Positions 7,915 to 17,235 of a stretch of DNA of 64,000 bases are shown here, in pieces. Position numbers and translations under genes: made by a program. This DNA is from Butyrivibrio proteoclasticus P6B7 (GTDB taxonomy: Bacteria; Bacillota; Clostridia; Lachnospirales; Lachnospiraceae): the NCBI RefSeq assembly GCF_000622085.1, contig NZ_JHWL01000012.1, positions 62,001 through 126,000 of the forward strand. Reading direction: 5' to 3'. The notes beneath the pieces are model-generated. The model was not told where the DNA came from. It saw nothing but the letters and a program-made list of their open reading frames with translations, and ran no database searches. Positions within the stretch are counted from its first letter, which is position 1. Each line of letters starts with the position of its first letter.

Positions 7915-9795
7915 TCATTTCTTTTTTCTCTTGAATGTGGCTGCAAATATCAAAGCTGCAATCAGTGCCACTACTGATATTCCGGCGTAGATATAGTTCT
8001 TTATATCTATAGTAGTTCCTGATCCAAAGTTCCCTCCAGGGAAGTCTCCACTTGGGAAGTCTCCATCCTGAGAATCTCCTCCTGGGAAGCCACTTGGAGG
8101 ACCACTAGATTCACCACTTTGATCGCTGTCTCCTGGCTGAGAATCACCACTAGGGAAGTTTCCACCACCTGGGAATCCACCTGGTCCGCCAGATTTGTCA
8201 TCATCAGATGATCCACCGAATGGACCACCAGATTTATCATCTCCAGAAGGACCACCACCACCGCCCATGGAGCCAAGATTTGAAAGTGTGATTGATGAGG
8301 CATCAATAAGGTTAGAGCTATCCTCTTCCTGGCCTGAATCAGTTGAAGGAATTGTTCCATCAAGCTGACCCTGGATACTCTGGCATCTAAGTTCTACAAA
8401 CTGGCTCATGGTTTCTACCGCTGTCTCGAATTCTTCTACTGTGCAGAACTTTGTAGGATCTTTTTCCACATATTCATAGATCATTTCATAAGTGTTCTGC
8501 ACAAGGTCTGCAAGATATCCACTTGTATAGAACTGATCAAGGAATTCCTGATAGTATTCGTGATACTGCTCCTGATATTCTTCTGTGGATGTTATCCATG
8601 TAAACATTGGTCTGTCGTTACTTCCTTCAGTGATGGACTGCGGAGTATCGATTGGATCATTTATTGTCCCTGTAGAATCTGATGCCTGGAAGGTTCCAAA
8701 GGCAAGGTTGTAATCCCAAGGGATCATGTACAATTCGCCATCTTCCTCGTACAGGTAGTAGTTGTGGATCATGTTACCTGTGTAGCTATCGCCATTTACA
8801 ACGAAGTTGTGGACAACCATGTAGCGCATTACTTCGTCTACATTAACAGCGCTATCAATCTTCTCAGAATCTGACTCTTCAATTCCCTCACTGAGGTTCT
8901 TCAGGGCCTTGATCAATCTCTTTTTATCTGCCTTAGAAACTTCAGTCTTGGCGCTGTTAAATATTGTTGAGTAGCTGTCGATGTCATCATCTATGTACTG
9001 GAGCTTGGCGTCGCTACTTCCCATTCCAAATTCGCCAGAGCCTCCTTGGAATCCGCTGCTAGAATCAGGTCCATCGCTATCGCCATCTCTTTCAAATGGA
9101 TTCTTCATACCCATCTGATCAAAGTCCATGTCCTTCATGTCGAAGTCGCCACCGTTACCCCGGCCACCGCCCATAGACATACTATCTGGTTTATAGAGAT
9201 CACCAAAATTGGTGCCATAATTTCTTTCAAGGAAGGAATCCTCAACTGCTTCAACTGCCAGGTAAAGTCCCCAGTCCTCGCCGTTGACTGTTATGTAACA
9301 AAAGCTAACAAGAGGTGCATCCACGCCGAACTCGTTCATAAGCTTGTAGGTTATATAGTCCTTCATCATGCTGTAATCCTGAATCAGGTCATTAAGGCAA
9401 AGCTTATCAAGTCCGTGATAATTTCCAGAAGTGTCATAACAGTCAAACTCTATCTTAAAGGAGTATCTCTCACTATCAAGCTGGGATACTGTGCTAAGGG
9501 ATGTGTTTCCTTTAGCTCGTATTCCAACATTTTTGACGGTCTCACCATCTATCGTAACGTCGGCCACGCTGTACTCTTCACTGGTGGCATTCTCTATGAG
9601 TTCATCCCAGTTATCCATGGTAATGTCGATGGTATGAACGTAGCTGTCATCGAAGAGAGTATCCTCGTAGCCAAAAGAAACAGTATCCTCTGCTGTTACT
9701 CCCAGCGCGCTTCCGTTCATAAATAGCACAGTTACAAGAACAGTCACGACAGTGATGATGACACATATTTTGTTTATATTCCTGCTAGTTGACAT
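7915..9795 (-). CDS. CotH-kinase-family surface protein with Gly/Asp/Ser-rich stalk and C-terminal anchor helix
   Basis: A 626-residue secreted or membrane-attached protein. It has an N-terminal hydrophobic segment (about residues 10-30), then a CotH-like domain (about 50-430) containing the GIRAKGNTSL motif and a PWDYNLAFG motif typical of CotH protein kinases. Next comes a low-complexity stretch of Gly, Pro, Ser and Asp (about 480-585), and finally one transmembrane helix with a KRKKK tail. AGGAG lies nine bases before the ATG. It is the last gene of a trio with DUF4956 and VTC-domain proteins, a recurrent combination. The function of the trio is not settled; phosphorylation or polyphosphate work at the cell surface is the usual guess. 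Confidence 0.88.
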   Translation of the reverse strand: MSTSRNINKICVIITVVTVLVTVLFMNGSALGVTAEDTVSFGYEDTLFDDSYVHTIDITMDNWDELIENATSEEYSVADVTIDGETVKNVGIRAKGNTSLSTVSQLDSERYSFKIEFDCYDTSGNYHGLDKLCLNDLIQDYSMMKDYITYKLMNEFGVDAPLVSFCYITVNGEDWGLYLAVEAVEDSFLERNYGTNFGDLYKPDSMSMGGGRGNGGDFDMKDMDFDQMGMKNPFERDGDSDGPDSSSGFQGGSGEFGMGSSDAKLQYIDDDIDSYSTIFNSAKTEVSKADKKRLIKALKNLSEGIEESDSEKIDSAVNVDEVMRYMVVHNFVVNGDSYTGNMIHNYYLYEEDGELYMIPWDYNLAFGTFQASDSTGTINDPIDTPQSITEGSNDRPMFTWITSTEEYQEQYHEYYQEFLDQFYTSGYLADLVQNTYEMIYEYVEKDPTKFCTVEEFETAVETMSQFVELRCQSIQGQLDGTIPSTDSGQEEDSSNLIDASSITLSNLGSMGGGGGPSGDDKSGGPFGGSSDDDKSGGPGGFPGGGNFPSGDSQPGDSDQSGESSGPPSGFPGGDSQDGDFPSGDFPGGNFGSGTTIDIKNYIYAGISVVALIAALIFAATFKRKKK

Positions 9796-9826
9796 TCATT
9801 CTGTCTCCTTTAGTTCTTTTAACCGT

Positions 9827-10498
9827 TCATCCCATGTACTCGCCGTTGTAGCTTACAAGTACTGCGCTGTTAACGCCAGCCATATCAGAAAGCTCGTTAA
9901 CAAAATCTGTGTTGTCTTCTTTAAGTCTTACTTCGATGTTGAGCTCAAGGTTGCCCTTCTGAGCACTCTTACTCTTAACTACGAATCTATCAACCTTAGA
10001 TTTGATATAGTCAGTTGCCTTAACCTCTGCGTCATGACCGTCGCAGTTTACAACTACGATATAAGGCATGAGGTAAGACTTCTTATTAACAAATACAAGA
10101 AGGATTATTCCGATGATAATGCTTCCAAATACTGCAAGTGGGATCATACCTGCTGCAAGAACGATACCTACTGCGATTGACCAGAACAGGAACGCAATGT
10201 CCAATGGTTCCTTGATAGCTGTTCTGAAACGAACGATTGAAAGGGCACCCACCATACCAAGTGAAAGAACTACGTTACTTGTTACTGCAAGGATTACCAG
10301 TGTTGTTACCATTGTGAGAGCTACAAGTGTTACGCCGAAGCTGTCTGAATACATAACGCCCTGGTAAGTCTTCTTGTACACAAGATAGATAAACATGCCG
10401 ATACCAAAGGCCAGTGCCATTGCCAGCACCATGTCCAGAATGCTTATGCTTGTTACATTTTCCAAAAAGCTTGATTTAAAGATGTCATTAAAGGTCAT
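9827..10498 (-). CDS. DUF4956 membrane protein
   Basis: 223 residues. Four hydrophobic helices fill the first 130 residues, including the conserved segment GMVGALSIVRFRTAIK, which is diagnostic of DUF4956. A cytosolic ferredoxin-like alpha/beta tail of about 85 residues follows. GGAG precedes the ATG. The gene lies between the VTC-domain gene and the CotH gene in the same operon. The molecular role is unknown. Confidence 0.88.
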   Translation of the reverse strand: MTFNDIFKSSFLENVTSISILDMVLAMALAFGIGMFIYLVYKKTYQGVMYSDSFGVTLVALTMVTTLVILAVTSNVVLSLGMVGALSIVRFRTAIKEPLDIAFLFWSIAVGIVLAAGMIPLAVFGSIIIGIILLVFVNKKSYLMPYIVVVNCDGHDAEVKATDYIKSKVDRFVVKSKSAQKGNLELNIEVRLKEDNTDFVNELSDMAGVNSAVLVSYNGEYMG

Positions 10499-10545
10499 TT
10501 CTTTTTTCTCCTATTTATAATTATTGGTTATTGTATTTATATTGA

Positions 10546-11235
10546 TCAGATCTGTCTGGCCTGTATTACAGGAAGCCTGCAGGCTTCGTACTTGGAAAAA
10601 GAGCCAGTCCTTGCATGTGGAAGCTGAACTGCGTCACGTATTATCTCTGGAAGGAAGTTGTCCCACTTAACCTCCATGATGCATACGCCGAAGGCTGCCG
10701 GAACTGTAATGCATTCCGTGTTCAGAAAATCTATACAATTAAGTCCGGATCTGATGTTGTAGTCCAGTGTTACTCTTACATTTCCAGGTCCATAGATAAA
10801 TGGTTCTCTGTTGTAGTCAACGATTGTCTTAGGGCCAAGCCGTTCTGAGACCATTTTGGAATACAATTCCCTTATCAGGTCCTCATGTCTGTCTTTCATC
10901 CAGGCGATATCACCCTCTACAATTTTCTGAGCCTCTGTTTCCGTTAGAGAAGCCGAGACTTTTGTACCCAGGCCTGCTACTTTACTTTTCTTTTCAAGAT
11001 GTATGACTGACTTATCTGAGTTGTAGTATCTTATCCTGAACTTCTGTCTCCGGCTGATTCCTGATTGTTTTTCTAAAAGAGCTTTATCTTCAGGGGTGTC
11101 AAAATAAAGACTACGAATCAGATATTTTCCATCTATGGCATGAGGATCCGGAGTGGCTATGGCTCTTAGGCGCTGCCTAATTGCGATCATGTCCTGGGTC
11201 GAGATCTCATGCTTTAATTCATGTCTAAATTGCAC
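10546..11235 (-). CDS. VTC-domain polyphosphate polymerase family protein
   Basis: 229 residues, GTG start with AAAGGAG upstream. Basic and acidic motifs of the VTC tunnel fold are visible: RHELKHEI at the N-terminus, IRSLYFDTPED at about 45-55, KFRIRYYN and HLEKKSK in the middle, and CIMEVKWDNFLP near the C-terminus. In yeast the VTC4 domain makes polyphosphate from ATP; bacterial stand-alone members keep the same charged tunnel residues. It is the first gene of the VTC-DUF4956-CotH operon. Confidence 0.88.
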   Translation of the reverse strand: MQFRHELKHEISTQDMIAIRQRLRAIATPDPHAIDGKYLIRSLYFDTPEDKALLEKQSGISRRQKFRIRYYNSDKSVIHLEKKSKVAGLGTKVSASLTETEAQKIVEGDIAWMKDRHEDLIRELYSKMVSERLGPKTIVDYNREPFIYGPGNVRVTLDYNIRSGLNCIDFLNTECITVPAAFGVCIMEVKWDNFLPEIIRDAVQLPHARTGSFSKYEACRLPVIQARQI

Positions 11236-11314
11236 GGCGTACTCCTTTCATTGTTTTCATAAATCCCATGATATTTTCTTAACCTAAAAATAACCTAAAA
11301 CTATTTTTAGGTAT

Positions 11315-11347
11315 AAAAAAACAGGACTACGAAAATTCGTAGTCCTG
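11315..11347 (-). terminator. Terminator of pflB
   Basis: A 12-bp perfect stem (11322-11333 with 11336-11347) is preceded on the plus strand by AAAAAAA, giving a U run for minus-strand transcripts leaving pflB. A second, weaker hairpin lies at about 11292-11312. Confidence 0.88.
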
Positions 11348-11389
11348 ATCTTATTAGTAGTGGTATTACTATATATTATCTTTGATAAA

Positions 11390-13654
11390 TCAAAGAGCCT
11401 CGTGACATGTACGAGCGATAACGTCGAGCTGCTGCTCCTTAGTAAGGTTGATGAACTTAACAGCGTATCCAGATACACGGATAGTGAAGTTAGCATACTC
11501 AGGCTTCTCAGGATGCTCCATAGCATCGATGAGCTTCTCCTTACCAAATACGTTAACGTTAAGGTGGTGTGATCCCTGATCGAAGTATCCATCAAGAACG
11601 TTAACGAGCTTGTTAGCTCTCTCCTCGTCGTCGTGACCAAGAGCGTTAGGGTTCATTGTCTGTGTGTTTGAAATTCCGTCGAGAGCGTACTCGTAAGGAA
11701 TCTTAGCAACAGAGTTAAGTGATGCAAGAAGACCGTTCTTCTCAGCGCCGTATGATGGTGATGCACCAGGTGCGAATGAAGCGAATGCAGGTCTTCCATC
11801 AGGTGTAGCACCTGTAGCCTTACCATAAACAACGTTTGATGTGATTGTAAGGATAGATGTTGTAGGCTCTGAATCACGGTATGTGTGGTGCTTCTCGATC
11901 TTCTTCATGAATGTCTTAAGAAGCCATACAGCGATCTCATCAGCTCTCTCATCATCGTTACCGTATCTTGGGAAGTCTCCCTCGATCTTGTAATCTACAA
12001 CAAGACCAGACTCGTCACGTACTGTTGAAACCTTTGCATACTTAATAGCTGAAAGTGAATCTACAACGTGTGAGAAACCAGCGATACCTGTAGCGAATGT
12101 ACGTCTTACGTTTGTATCGATAAGAGCCATCTCAGCTGCTTCGTAGTAGTACTTATCATGCATGTACTGGATAAGGTTGAGGATGTTTACATAGAGTCCT
12201 GCAAGCCAATCCATCATGATGTCATATTTGTGCATAACTTCATTGTAATCAAGTACATCTGAAGTGATAGGAGCCATCTCAGGTCCAACCTGCATGTGCT
12301 TGCCATCCTTTGTAAGGAACTTCTCATCCTTACCACCGTTGATAGCGTAAAGGAGACACTTAGCAAGGTTAGCTCTAGCTCCGAAGAACTGCATTTCCTT
12401 ACCTGTCTGTGTAGCAGATACACAGCAGCAGATGCTGTAGTCATCGCCCCAGATAGGTCTCATAACATCGTCGTTCTCGTACTGGATTGAAGATGTTGTA
12501 ACAGAGATCTTAGCAGCATACTTCTTAAATGTAGCTGGAAGCTTAGAAGTATAAAGAACTGTAAGGTTAGGCTCTGGTGAAGGTCCCATGTTCTCAAGTG
12601 TGTGAAGGAATCTGTAGTCGTTCTTTGTAACCATGTGACGACCGTCCATTCCAAGTCCACCAACCTCAAGTGTTGCCCAAACTGGGTCTCCTGAGAAGAG
12701 GTTGTTGTATGAAGGAATACGAGCGAACTTAACCATTCTGAACTTCATTGTCATGTGGTCGATAAGCTCCTGAGCCTCAGACTCTGTAAGTGTTCCTTCC
12801 TTAAGGTCTCTCTCGATATAGATATCAAGGAATGTTGATACACGACCAACAGACATAGCAGCACCGTTCTGAGTCTTGATAGCTGCAAGATATCCAAAGT
12901 AAAGCCACTGAACAGCTTCTCTAGCGTTCTTAGCAGGCTGTGAAATATCAAATCCGTAAACAGCTGCCATTTCCTTCATTCCCTTAAGAGCTCTGATCTG
13001 CTCTGAGATCTCTTCTCTCTGACGAATGATGTGGTCAAGCATTGTGCCATCGCCGCAGTTGTTGTAATCTTCCTGCTTCTTAGCGATGAGGTAGTCGATA
13101 CCGTAAAGAGCAACTCTTCTGTAGTCGCCTACGATACGTCCACGACCGTATGTATCTGGAAGACCTGTTACGATGTGGCTGTGTCTAGCAGCTCTCATCT
13201 CAGGTGTGTAAGCATCAAATACTGCCTGGTTGTGTGTCTTGTGGTACTCTGTGAAGATCTTGTGGAACTTCTCATTTACCTTGTAACCATATGTCTCAGC
13301 AGCTTCTTCAGCCATCTTGATTCCGCCGTAAGGCATGAATGCTCTCTTAAGAGGCTTGTCTGTCTGAAGACCAACTACTGTCTCGAGGTCCTTCATAGAC
13401 TCGTCGATGTAGCCAGGGCCATAAGCTGTAAGGCTTGATACAACTTCTGTCTCGCACTCAAGTACGCCACCCTTTTCACGCTCTTCCTTCTGAAGCTCCT
13501 GAAGTCTGCCCCAAAGCTTGTTAGTAGCATCTGTAGCATCTGCAAGGAAGCTCTCGTCTCCATCATACATTGTGTAGTTGTTCTGAATGAAGTCTCTTAC
13601 GTTAACGTCATCCAGCCAGTGGGTTCCTTTGAACCCTCTCCATGCTTCGTTCAT
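11390..13654 (-). CDS. pflB: Pyruvate formate-lyase (formate C-acetyltransferase)
   Basis: 754 residues, the full family length. It converts pyruvate and CoA to acetyl-CoA and formate in anaerobic fermentation by a glycyl-radical mechanism. The active-site cysteines are in [10 protein letters not shown] (around residue 407), and the radical glycine is in RVSGYAVKF (around residue 729). GAGAGGAG precedes the ATG. The gene is monocistronic, with a terminator after it and an FNR-type box about 100 bases upstream. Its activase is encoded about 1.5 kb beyond its start, on the same strand. Confidence 0.97.
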   Translation of the reverse strand: MNEAWRGFKGTHWLDDVNVRDFIQNNYTMYDGDESFLADATDATNKLWGRLQELQKEEREKGGVLECETEVVSSLTAYGPGYIDESMKDLETVVGLQTDKPLKRAFMPYGGIKMAEEAAETYGYKVNEKFHKIFTEYHKTHNQAVFDAYTPEMRAARHSHIVTGLPDTYGRGRIVGDYRRVALYGIDYLIAKKQEDYNNCGDGTMLDHIIRQREEISEQIRALKGMKEMAAVYGFDISQPAKNAREAVQWLYFGYLAAIKTQNGAAMSVGRVSTFLDIYIERDLKEGTLTESEAQELIDHMTMKFRMVKFARIPSYNNLFSGDPVWATLEVGGLGMDGRHMVTKNDYRFLHTLENMGPSPEPNLTVLYTSKLPATFKKYAAKISVTTSSIQYENDDVMRPIWGDDYSICCCVSATQTGKEMQFFGARANLAKCLLYAINGGKDEKFLTKDGKHMQVGPEMAPITSDVLDYNEVMHKYDIMMDWLAGLYVNILNLIQYMHDKYYYEAAEMALIDTNVRRTFATGIAGFSHVVDSLSAIKYAKVSTVRDESGLVVDYKIEGDFPRYGNDDERADEIAVWLLKTFMKKIEKHHTYRDSEPTTSILTITSNVVYGKATGATPDGRPAFASFAPGASPSYGAEKNGLLASLNSVAKIPYEYALDGISNTQTMNPNALGHDDEERANKLVNVLDGYFDQGSHHLNVNVFGKEKLIDAMEHPEKPEYANFTIRVSGYAVKFINLTKEQQLDVIARTCHEAL

Positions 13655-13755
13655 AATATATACTCCTCTCGTAATACGTGAATGAATTTGTTTGTTAATT
13701 ATTTATCACTTAATTACACCGAGAGTTATGTTATCAAATAACAAAATTACAAACA

Positions 13756-13769
13756 TTGATTAGAATCAA
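13756..13769. promoter_or_regulatory. FNR-type box upstream of pflB
   Basis: TTGATTAGAATCAA is a perfect TTGAT-N4-ATCAA FNR/CRP-type palindrome, centred 108 bases before the pflB ATG. A weak -10-like CATAAC on the minus strand at 13725-13730 would put the site near -44, close to a class II activator position. A Crp/Fnr-family gene lies in the same neighbourhood (15,882-16,646). The 349-base gap 13,655-14,003 holds this site, an AT-rich stretch and the ribosome sites of the two divergent genes. Confidence 0.78.
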
Positions 13770-14003
13770 GTTTGCGAATTCTTTCACAAAATTGACACAA
13801 TTTATCATTTACTTTTTTAAGAATCCAGATTTTATGATATTTTTTATCATAGTTAGTTTCATCTGGTCTTATTATTTTTTCTTATTTTGGATATTATTAT
13901 ATATTCAGTCTCGTATTATCATGTTTTTCATAGGATTTTAGATCGGGCCCACTTATAACTACAGAATTCAAGCTATTTTCCACACCACCCAGGAGGACAT
14001 CGT

Positions 14004-14564
14004 ATGAAAAACAAACAGGCTATCACAACAATCCGCTTAACAACGGCCGCTCTTTTTATGGCCCTCAACATTCTCTTTTCTTCATTTGGAATCCCCGTTT
14101 TAGGTGGTCACCTTTATCTTTGTGACATGGTGATCTGCCTTGCTGCTATATTACTTAATCCTTTAGAAGCCTTCGTTGTTGGAGGCGTAGGATCTTTTCT
14201 TGGAGATCTGCTCTTTTACCCAGCTCCAATGTTCGTGTCTCTCGTAACCCACGGATTACAGGCTGTAGTAATTTCACTTATCTCCCACAAAACTTTAAAG
14301 AATAAGCCCCTTGCATCAGGAATTGGTGTTACAATAGGTGCTATCATCATGGTTGTGGGTTATACCCTTGGTAAGATTTTTGTATATAGTACCTTTGAAT
14401 ATGCTATGTTGAAGCTCCCATTTGAAATCCTTCAGGGTGCTCTTGGAGCTGTTCTTGGAATGGTACTTTGCTGGGGATGCGGAATACACAAGCTGTTCAA
14501 CAGATTTATAGAACCTCAGGACAGAGTTAAGAATAAAGAAAGTATCACCGTTAAAGGAGAATAA
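14004..14564 (+). CDS. ECF transporter S component (substrate unknown)
   Basis: 186 residues with about six hydrophobic helices. The N-terminal TTAALFMALNILFSS segment carries the conserved alanine pattern that S components use to bind the EcfT protein. It would bind a vitamin or related small molecule and use a shared EcfAA'T module encoded elsewhere. CAGGAGG precedes the ATG. It is followed directly by a TIGR01440 gene whose start lies one base after its stop, so the two are co-transcribed. I cannot name the ligand. Confidence 0.85.
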   Translation: MKNKQAITTIRLTTAALFMALNILFSSFGIPVLGGHLYLCDMVICLAAILLNPLEAFVVGGVGSFLGDLLFYPAPMFVSLVTHGLQAVVISLISHKTLKNKPLASGIGVTIGAIIMVVGYTLGKIFVYSTFEYAMLKLPFEILQGALGAVLGMVLCWGCGIHKLFNRFIEPQDRVKNKESITVKGE

Positions 14565-14565
14565 G

Positions 14566-15111
14566 ATGTACGAAGATTTATTTGATCAGGCTGCTGCCAT
14601 AACTGAAGAACTTGTAGAAAGAGCTGGCCTCAAAAAGGGACAGATCCTTGTAGTTGGATGTTCCTCATCAGAAGTTTGCGGAGACCGCATCGGAAGCGGC
14701 TCCAATCTTGATGCTGCAAAGGCTGTTTTCTCAGGAATATACTCTGTTACTCAGAAGTATGAGCTCTTTCTGGCCGCCCAGTGCTGTGAGCACCTCAACA
14801 GAGCCATTATAATTGAGCATGCTGCTGTACCTAATCAAGATATAGTTAACGTTGTTCCTCAGCCTAAGGCAGGCGGATCCTTTGCAACCACAGCCTACGA
14901 AACCTTCTCTGAGCCAGTTGCTGTAGAAGAGATCCGTGCAGACGCAGGTCTTGATATCGGCGATACATTTATCGGAATGCATCTAAAAAAAGTGGCTGTC
15001 CCTGTCAGATTGACAGTGAACAGCCTTGGACAAGCTCATATTACAGCCGCACGAGTACGACCTAAATTCATCGGCGGAATCCGCGCTCATTACGATGAGT
15101 CCCTTGAGTAA
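14566..15111 (+). CDS. TIGR01440/UPF0340 (YwlG-like) family protein
   Basis: 181 residues, the usual length for the family. Recognisable features are the VVGCSSSEVCGDRIGS loop near residue 30, the CCEHLNRA motif in the middle and the C-terminal RPKFIGGIRAHY. The cellular role of the family is unknown. AAAGGAG precedes the ATG, and the gene directly follows the ECF S component. It ends six bases before the convergent pflA stop. Confidence 0.9.
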   Translation: MYEDLFDQAAAITEELVERAGLKKGQILVVGCSSSEVCGDRIGSGSNLDAAKAVFSGIYSVTQKYELFLAAQCCEHLNRAIIIEHAAVPNQDIVNVVPQPKAGGSFATTAYETFSEPVAVEEIRADAGLDIGDTFIGMHLKKVAVPVRLTVNSLGQAHITAARVRPKFIGGIRAHYDESLE

Positions 15112-15117
15112 AAGAGC

Positions 15118-15855
15118 TTACTCCTCTCCGCGAAGGATGCGTGTTGCGTTCTGAACACGATCTGCGGAGGGGGATTCTACTCCCTCAAGCTGATAAGGGA
15201 TTCCCAGTGCCTCAAATTTGTGCTGACCCATTGTGTGATATGGCAGCACTTCTATCTTTTTAACATTAGAAAGAGTCTCAATAAAACTTCTTGTCTCTTT
15301 GAGATATTCATCATTATCGGTAATGCCAGGAACCAGCACGTGTCTGATCCAAATTGGCTTGCCGATCTCTGACAGATACTTCATTCCCTCGATAATATTT
15401 TCATTAGGAAGGCCTGTAAGCTTAACATGCTCTTCTCTGTTAATGTGCTTGATATCTACAAGGAGAAGATCTGTGTACTTCATAAGCTCTTCAAACTTTC
15501 CAAAGAACTCGCTGTTTCTGTCTGGATCAAAAGGCTGAAGCGCTGTGTCAATACAGGTATTAATGCCACGCTCCTTGCACTCCTTGAAAAGCTCGATTAA
15601 AAAGTCTATCTGAAGAAGTGGTTCTCCACCACTTACTGTAATTCCGCCATCTTCACCCCAGTAGCCTCTATATCTTTCTGCAAAGTCTAAAAGCTCTGTG
15701 GCAGTTCTCATATCCTCTGACTTAGGATCCCAGGTGTCTGCGTTGTGGCAGTACTTACACCTTAACTTGCATCCCTTAAGAAATACGATGAATCTGATTC
15801 CTGGTCCATCAACTGAACCAAAAGTCTCTATAGAATGAATTGCTCCCTTTATCAT
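15118..15855 (-). CDS. pflA: Pyruvate formate-lyase activating enzyme
   Basis: 245 residues. A radical-SAM enzyme that abstracts hydrogen from the PFL glycine. The 4Fe-4S cysteines are C29-x3-C33-x2-C36 (CKLRCKYC), preceded by the SVDGPGIRFIVFLKG segment typical of glycyl-radical activases. The ITVSGGEPLLQ motif follows. The gene lies downstream of the Crp/Fnr regulator with a gap of about 26 bases, probably in one transcript, and on the same strand as pflB. Confidence 0.96.
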   Translation of the reverse strand: MIKGAIHSIETFGSVDGPGIRFIVFLKGCKLRCKYCHNADTWDPKSEDMRTATELLDFAERYRGYWGEDGGITVSGGEPLLQIDFLIELFKECKERGINTCIDTALQPFDPDRNSEFFGKFEELMKYTDLLLVDIKHINREEHVKLTGLPNENIIEGMKYLSEIGKPIWIRHVLVPGITDNDEYLKETRSFIETLSNVKKIEVLPYHTMGQHKFEALGIPYQLEGVESPSADRVQNATRILRGEE

Positions 15856-15881
15856 TTGAACTCCTTACATCTTAATTATTA

Positions 15882-16646
15882 TTACTGGGAAATATAGATC
15901 TCCCTCAAGGCATCACGGTCAAGAACTCTTAACTTGGCGTGGCCTACTCTCTGGATCAGCTTCATCTTCTCCATTTCCCTGAGCTTCCTGCTGACGGTCT
16001 CAGTTCGAAGACTAACGCTGGCTGCTATATCATCAAGCTTTAGTACTATATCATCTGTAGCGCTTCTGTCAACCCTGTACATCAAAAAGCCCGCCAGACG
16101 TGCAAGTGGGTCCTTGGTGGACAGTAGCATATTTCTTTCGTTGGCATCATGAAGCTTCTTACTTAGCAAAATAATGATGTTCATGGCGGCTGTTGGATTA
16201 TCAACCACTTTAATGAAATCGTCCCTGTGGATCTGACAGATGGACGCATTAGTCAGACACACTGCAGAATACGGATAAACACTGCCATCCAGGAACATGC
16301 CCTCCCAGATGATATCATGGTCTGCAAGAATAGTGATGATCTGCTCTCTTCCAAGGGAATCATATCTGCAGAGCTTTACTCTTCCCTTTCGGATGATACA
16401 GATTGAGTCTACATCCTCGCCCTCACGAAAAAGATAACTACCCTTCTTGAGGTTCTCGTGGATGGAGTGCTCCATCAGACTCACCTGAGCATTTACAGGA
16501 AGTCCTTCGATAAGAGGGACACTCTCAGTACAGAATCCACCGCACTCCTCACAGATATTAAGGCCTATGATGCCCTTCTTGAGCTCCTCGGCCTTCTCTG
16601 CATTCTGGTATATTCCGCTTTTCGATGTTTTGGTCTTATCGTTCAT
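15882..16646 (-). CDS. Crp/Fnr-family regulator with N-terminal cysteine cluster
   Basis: About 254 residues from the ATG at 16646; a TTG at 16688 would overlap the NUDIX gene and is less likely. Near residue 35 is the motif CEECGGFC, followed by a cyclic-nucleotide-binding-type beta roll (about 50-165) and a winged helix-turn-helix (SLRTETVSRKLREM, about 210-225) that closely matches FNR recognition helices. The cysteines (C-x2-C-x3-C) and another pair in AVCLTNASIC could ligate an Fe-S cluster as in FNR, making it an oxygen or redox sensor. It is probably the protein that binds the box before pflB. It is co-oriented with pflA downstream. Confidence 0.9.
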   Translation of the reverse strand: MNDKTKTSKSGIYQNAEKAEELKKGIIGLNICEECGGFCTESVPLIEGLPVNAQVSLMEHSIHENLKKGSYLFREGEDVDSICIIRKGRVKLCRYDSLGREQIITILADHDIIWEGMFLDGSVYPYSAVCLTNASICQIHRDDFIKVVDNPTAAMNIIILLSKKLHDANERNMLLSTKDPLARLAGFLMYRVDRSATDDIVLKLDDIAASVSLRTETVSRKLREMEKMKLIQRVGHAKLRVLDRDALREIYISQ

Positions 16647-16663
16647 ACTCTTTTCCCAATCCG

Positions 16664-17224
16664 TTATTCCCTGGACCACAAGTAACAATAGGCCTGTGTT
16701 CTGGCTGCAAAAGGCTGAGTCTTAAGAAGTTCCCTAACCTCTGCCTTGGTATACCAGCCTGGAACAATCTCCTCTACATTGGAATTGCTCTTGGCAAACT
16801 CACCCTTAGCCTTTCCTACACAGCACACATTCTTTTCATTGGAAAATCCCACAGCGCTGTAGCTCTCTCCGATCCAGTCGTCGATACTAGTAATATCAAG
16901 TCCTGTCTCTTCCTTGAGCTCTCTTCTGGCGCACTCTTCAGGGCTCTCCCCTGGCTCCATAAGACCTGCCGGGAAACCATAAACCCAGGCACCTGGCGCA
17001 AGTCTGAACTCTTTATCGATGAGGATCTTCTCCCCTGTTTCGTCATGCATGATCATGACTACCGCATCAATCTTGTCATTGTTGATGTCGCTAATATCCT
17101 TAATATCAGGATTTCTACTGATGATCTCGTAGATCTTAGGCTGATCATCCTCGGTCCTGTAGTGAAGGTCATATCTGGTGATGAACTCACCCTGCTCCTT
17201 CTTACTAATATGTTCAAGTTTCAT
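16664..17224 (-). CDS. NUDIX hydrolase, ADP-ribose pyrophosphatase-like
   Basis: 186 residues. A complete NUDIX box is visible at about residues 90-113: glycine, PGES, then RELKEETGLD, matching Gx5Ex7REUxEExGU. The N-terminal beta domain resembles ADP-ribose pyrophosphatases such as NudF. It would hydrolyse a nucleoside diphosphate derivative. It is co-directional with the genes on both sides. Confidence 0.9.
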   Translation of the reverse strand: MKLEHISKKEQGEFITRYDLHYRTEDDQPKIYEIISRNPDIKDISDINNDKIDAVVMIMHDETGEKILIDKEFRLAPGAWVYGFPAGLMEPGESPEECARRELKEETGLDITSIDDWIGESYSAVGFSNEKNVCCVGKAKGEFAKSNSNVEEIVPGWYTKAEVRELLKTQPFAARTQAYCYLWSRE

Positions 17225-17235
17225 GATAGCTCCTT

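Noticed and set aside
13756-13941. 61-codon plus-strand frame upstream of the ECF gene
   Set aside because: AT-rich, Phe/Ile-rich translation with no ribosome site; it overlaps the FNR box region and is best seen as promoter sequence.
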